Assembly (NCBI GenBank): GCA_021441665.1
Contig: JAGYYN010041692.1
Coordinates: forward strand, 1 to 21,818
Source of the DNA: Euplotes cf. woodruffi 2 WChen-2021
Lineage: Eukaryota > Ciliophora > Spirotrichea > Euplotida > Euplotidae
DNA: 21,818 nucleotides
Direction of reading: 5' to 3'
In this document: one piece after another, positions 18,901-21,818 of the stretch
How positions within the stretch are numbered: position 1 is the stretch's first letter
How the letters are laid out: the number at the start of each line of letters is the position of its first letter
Notes under the pieces: model-generated
The model's input: the letters and a program-made list of their open reading frames with translations, nothing else
What the model was told of the DNA's origin: nothing
Databases searched by the model: none
Made by a program: the position numbers and the translations under genes

Positions 18901-21818
18901 TTTATTTGCTTTTGGAAGATTAAAGCTGTTGAACTGCTTTAAGATAGCCTGCTTATTTTCTTCTTGGATTTGGTATTCGGCAGCATTGCCAGCGTCTTGA
19001 TAATTATTGGCCTTGAAGCTGTCTGCCTTTTTGAGCTCTTTCGTCTCCTCCCCTTTGGTTTTCGCCTTCTTTTTGCCGTCTTTGTTATCTGAATAAAGTT
19101 AGAGCAATAGATGTACCGAGGCACAAGTTCAGTTCATCAAGCGCGGTGATTGCCCTGGCGATCTGCTCACTTACAAATGTATTCAGAAAGAGCAGATATT
19201 CTTCTCAAAGAATTGCACAGCTGTCTAGAGCCTGGTTTGAAATATTTCCACTTACCGCCGATTGTAACCTCCTTCTTCGGATATACCCCATGTTCTCGTA
19301 ACGACACTGGGATTGATCTTGAGAAAATCTCTAAAGCAAAAAGTTAACAAAACGCATGAATATTCCAGATCACAAGACTGGGTGTTACTTTAGTAGATTT
19401 TGAAAGATTAAAAATAAGCTTACTTAACAATTTTATTCAAAACATAAGATTTTTATTTATGTTCGAACCTCCACTGCTGCTCTTCTTGCATGATTGATAG
19501 TTCTAAAATAAAGTTATGAGGAAGCCAATGACTAAAAAACGTACTCATTGGAGAATATCGATCGATTTTGTTGAAAATTTAAACGACTCCATGCTTCCTG
19601 AATCAAGCTCAGCAGTATTTTCAGTAAAGTTAACTTCAATTCCTTGAGTATTTCAACTCGATAGCAATGTCAGTGATGCGTTACAAAGTTTGAAGTTGAA
19701 CTTATTATATTTAGTAACCGATTTCTCTTCAAGTGCAACAACATCAATTTCTTCTTCAGTATTTTTCTGAGGTGAAAGTGATCTGATAAAGAGCATGATT
19801 GAGTTCAAATCACTAAAGAATCTTTTAAAATTAGACCCTGATATGTCTATTTGTAATCTTTTAAGGGTTCCATCGCATTGAGTCTGAGATATATTGCTGT
19901 CTTTATCAACTAAATTACATTAAAAACTTAAGCTTACACATGTGGTAATAGCTGATCTCAAGTTGGTCTTGTTCTTCGATTCCAATTGCGACTCTTGCTC
20001 ATTTTGCAATATCAACTTTAAGCGTTGATAGTTTGAACTCAATTTTATGCGAGTTTTTATCAATCAAGTTCATTTGTGTTACCAAATCAAGGACTGTGAG
20101 TTCGATATCAGAACTGTTGCCGATCTAATTCCAATATTAAAAATAAAGATACCTTAAAGACACCTTCGGCTCCTTTAAATGTGATTTGGAGGATAAACTC
20201 GTTTGTCCTTCCTTCATCTGGTCTTTGGCTCATAGCATCATAGAAATCTAAATTATGTAAATCTGCTTTATCTTACAGCTGCTGTTATCAGACTCGTTTC
20301 TGCTTTTATTTCGTTCTCTGAAAAAGCTGTAGGTCTTGTTCCTGTCAGTTGCAAGCTCCAACTTATTTAAATACGATATTTGCGTGTTCTTGAGATTAGA
20401 CTCCTTCGGCTGGTTAAAAGAGCCTCTTTGAGATCTGTTTTCCTTTATATGCTTTTTCTTCTGCTTGATGAGCTTTGTTAGTCCAGCTGGGATTATTTTT
20501 ACCAGTTTCTCAATAAACCGTTGGTCAATGTCAAAATTAATCAAGCCGAGGTGTAATTTAAGCACTGATTTGCTCTCAATGATCTTGTTGTTGCTTTGGA
20601 TAAATGATAAAGCTCAAAAATGGTCTTTTTGCTCTGATTGACCTCTGCATTATGTAAATTGTAGCTAACACTTACTTATTTTGGTTCTGATCTGTTACCG
20701 ATTTATTGATTGCACTTGACTGGTTACTCATTTCATCAACTGACATATGTTTGACTGTCTCAGTCTCTTTTATTTGCGACGCGATTATTTCTTTGTTCAT
20801 GTGCTTAATTGAAAAAGAGCTCATCATAAAGCTAAACATCGTCGACTCAGCACTAAATGTTGTTGCGATCTTATTTGAGTTGAACTGGATCTTCATAAAA
20901 GTCGTTTTAGATTTTGATTGTTTTTCAGTGAAATTTAAGTTCAGCAGATTTGCCTGCTTCTCACTGCTGATGTTGACTGATATTGAAAGGCCTCTGGCAT
21001 CGACTATCATGATTAGTTTATGTGTAAATTTCTGGATTTTATCTGCGTCTTGTTCAACGTGCCTCTTTTTAGTCTCATTAGTGTAGTTGACTGACACTTG
21101 CTTATCTAAAAGGCAGTAAGTATGAAGGTCAAGGTAAATAACGTAAGTTCTATGGCTAAACTTACCTTTAATCATCGTAAATAGGTTCTTGTCGTAGTCG
21201 CTTAGTGCATCGTAGAAGTTTTCATCAATATCAGAGCTTTCATCTTCAATAAGCTGTCTTTCATCGACTTCCTGAGTCTCTAGAGATATAAGTGGCTTTG
21301 CTTACCGTAGATATTAGCACTGTGGCTGTATCTTCTGAAGCTAGAGTCATCTTTGCATCTTTCTTGGACTATCTGTTGAGCGATCTGGCTGTTGTCGAAC
21401 ACTTTACTTTTGAAATTTGATACTGCATCGAATGTTTTTGCATAGGAGTTCATAAACTGCTGATAGTACTCTATCAGTCATGACAACTTTGACTGGTCTA
21501 TATTTAGCGACAGCTTTCCGATATCTCAATATAATCTGTTATTTATGTATCTCGTTTGATTTTGGCAACACTCAGATCTCGAAGATTATTTTTATATCAA
21601 AGTTATTCAGCCTCACGTCACAATTTTCATAGTATTCTTGACCAACTTCAGCTAAAAGAGGATTTGTGCTGTTGATGAAGACTCAGTTGATGTCATCTAT
21701 TGAAATTTCAAATGTCTTATAAGCTCCGTCGCTGTAATACTCAGATTCAAGAAGGCTGTCGTATTCATTTGGACTTAAAAGATGCAACAGCTTTTTGTTC
21801 TTGGTTATGATATCTTTA
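10746..21818 (-). CDS. VPS13: VPS13-family bridge-like lipid transfer protein (5' end outside window)
   Basis: VPS13 proteins are long hydrophobic-groove rods that move lipids in bulk between organelles at contact sites. About 3,100 residues are encoded here in 31 exons; the N-terminal chorein region lies beyond 21818. Identification rests on the ordered C-terminal modules: RBG-type repeats, a six-repeat VAB domain with its invariant asparagines, the motif KVIYIQEEAEYMFE, the APT1-like IFQMQIDDQL, the ATG2-C-like VSIGVFGNIHETL and the terminal RIRYPRYFGYTKEL with a PH-like end. TAA at 10748-10746 terminates. At least 27 in-frame TGA codons are read through. Two AAA-TAA +1 sites (21544 and 18278) interrupt the frame. 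All 30 introns (25-122 nt) join in phase. Three FFAT-like motifs suggest tethering to VAP proteins on the ER. Confidence 0.95.
12990..16555 (-). other. VPS13: VPS13 exons 23-28: VAB adaptor-binding domain, six repeats
   Basis: Exons: 16555-15921, 15880-15308, 15263-14614, 14584-14028, 13963-13459, 13415-12990. The VAB domain recruits VPS13 to organelles through adaptors and has six repeats, each with one invariant asparagine. All six are recognisable: YTLENLTGEEI, IQIKNNLKRPI, FTLINSLPFNM, YWFINNTDLPL, FKIYNKCRACV and YKICNMTKNDL, one per exon. The domain also contains LLRVANSEWSN and SEFHWTDN, with both tryptophans written TGG. Repeat 3 carries a long acidic insert around 15100-14740 that includes a FFAT-like motif. 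Confidence 0.88.
14906..14926 (-). other. FFAT-like motif in VPS13 (third of three)
   Basis: DFFDAQC preceded by the acidic run EEDQSEEEDSKESDG resembles the VAP-binding FFAT core EFFDAxE. Two weaker copies are NFYDALS (21220-21200) with an acidic lead and YFYDAMS (around 20248-20228). VAP anchors FFAT proteins to the ER. Confidence 0.55.
18273..18278 (-). other. +1 frameshift site AAA-TAA in VPS13 (second)
   Basis: The frame KSIIYIDKVDMK ends at AAA TAA. The +1 frame reads KLSIFCCREAEKLNILMS and runs to the donor at 18176. Confidence 0.8.
21539..21544 (-). other. +1 frameshift site AAA-TAA in VPS13 (first)
   Basis: The frame VLPKSNEIHK ends at AAA TAA. The +1 frame reads NRLYCDIGKLSLNIDQ, continuing the same RBG-type pattern. 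No intron is required. Confidence 0.85.

Larger units (their letters stand above)
16678..21818 (-). other. VPS13: VPS13 exons 1-22: RBG groove region, exon map
   Basis: Exons: >21818-21306, 21279-21166, 21105-20676, 20644-20277, 20247-20153, 20124-19938, 19909-19545, 19502-19424, 19330-19256, 19224-19117, 19088-18369, 18340-18177, 18151-18114, 18081-18034, 17983-17890, 17846-17518, 17491-17351, 17323-17174, 17129-17003, 16974-16907, 16881-16825, 16796-16678. The protein alternates hydrophobic and polar residues as expected for RBG repeats (DIGKLSLNIDQSKL, LKLHLGLINFDID, DINIRINNDNIQTV) and is interrupted by polar loops, for example lysine-rich near 19070 and DKDHEQDKDSNKD near 17780. Exon 9 holds SIPVSLREHGVYP and exon 22 holds EINILMCQVQNFNEE, both VPS13-like. 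Confidence 0.85.

Noticed and set aside
1-21818. Reading the many interrupted frames as a cluster of pseudogenes
   Set aside because: The breaks share one hexamer and one direction of shift, sites between them are coding-like, and NAA10, band-7 and VPS13 keep all conserved residues.
1-21818. tRNA, rRNA, transposon, viral or CRISPR content
   Set aside because: I saw no cloverleaf, terminal repeats, transposase or polymerase motifs, or regularly spaced repeats.

Overview
The window reads as genomic DNA of a ciliate of the genus Euplotes or a close relative. Three signs point there. (1) In-frame TGA codons are read through in every gene long enough to judge, including a clear NAA10 acetyltransferase, a band-7 protein and VPS13, while all six terminators I can assign are TAA. 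Recognisable conserved tryptophans are written TGG, so TGA most likely means cysteine. (2) At ten places a reading frame ends in AAA-TAA or AAA-TAG and coding continues in the +1 frame, which is the stop-codon frameshift signature known from Euplotes. (3) The genes carry many small introns (about 25-122 nt) with GTA-type donors and mostly TAG acceptors.

Layout: the first codons of a minus-strand gene leave the left edge (1-91). A divergent spacer follows, then plus-strand gene A (296-1618), an unrecognised protein with three frameshift sites. It converges on a minus-strand block that fills the rest: NAA10 (1803-2564), an unrecognised helical protein B (2715-3732, one site), a long serine/asparagine-rich protein C (3832-9454, 14 exons, four sites, an array of dynein-light-chain LC8-type motifs), a membrane-anchored SPFH/band-7 protein (9546-10445, no intron), and most of a VPS13 bridge-type lipid transfer protein (10746 to beyond 21818, 31 exons in the window, two sites). 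Spacers are about 90-300 nt. I saw no RNA genes, mobile elements or CRISPR.

VPS13 and the band-7 protein are both membrane biology genes, and C looks like a cytoskeletal scaffold, but nothing suggests an operon-like unit; they are neighbours on one strand. VPS13 has an intact six-repeat VAB adaptor domain, APT1/ATG2-C-like segments, a C-terminal PH-like end and three FFAT-like motifs, so it is probably functional. Most Euplotes macronuclear chromosomes carry one gene each, so six or seven genes in a row without telomere repeats suggests micronuclear DNA or an unusually long chromosome.

Main message: the breaks in frame are not decay. They sit at one codon context (AAA-TAR) that is absent from every real terminator here, as expected for context-dependent decoding of stop codons.
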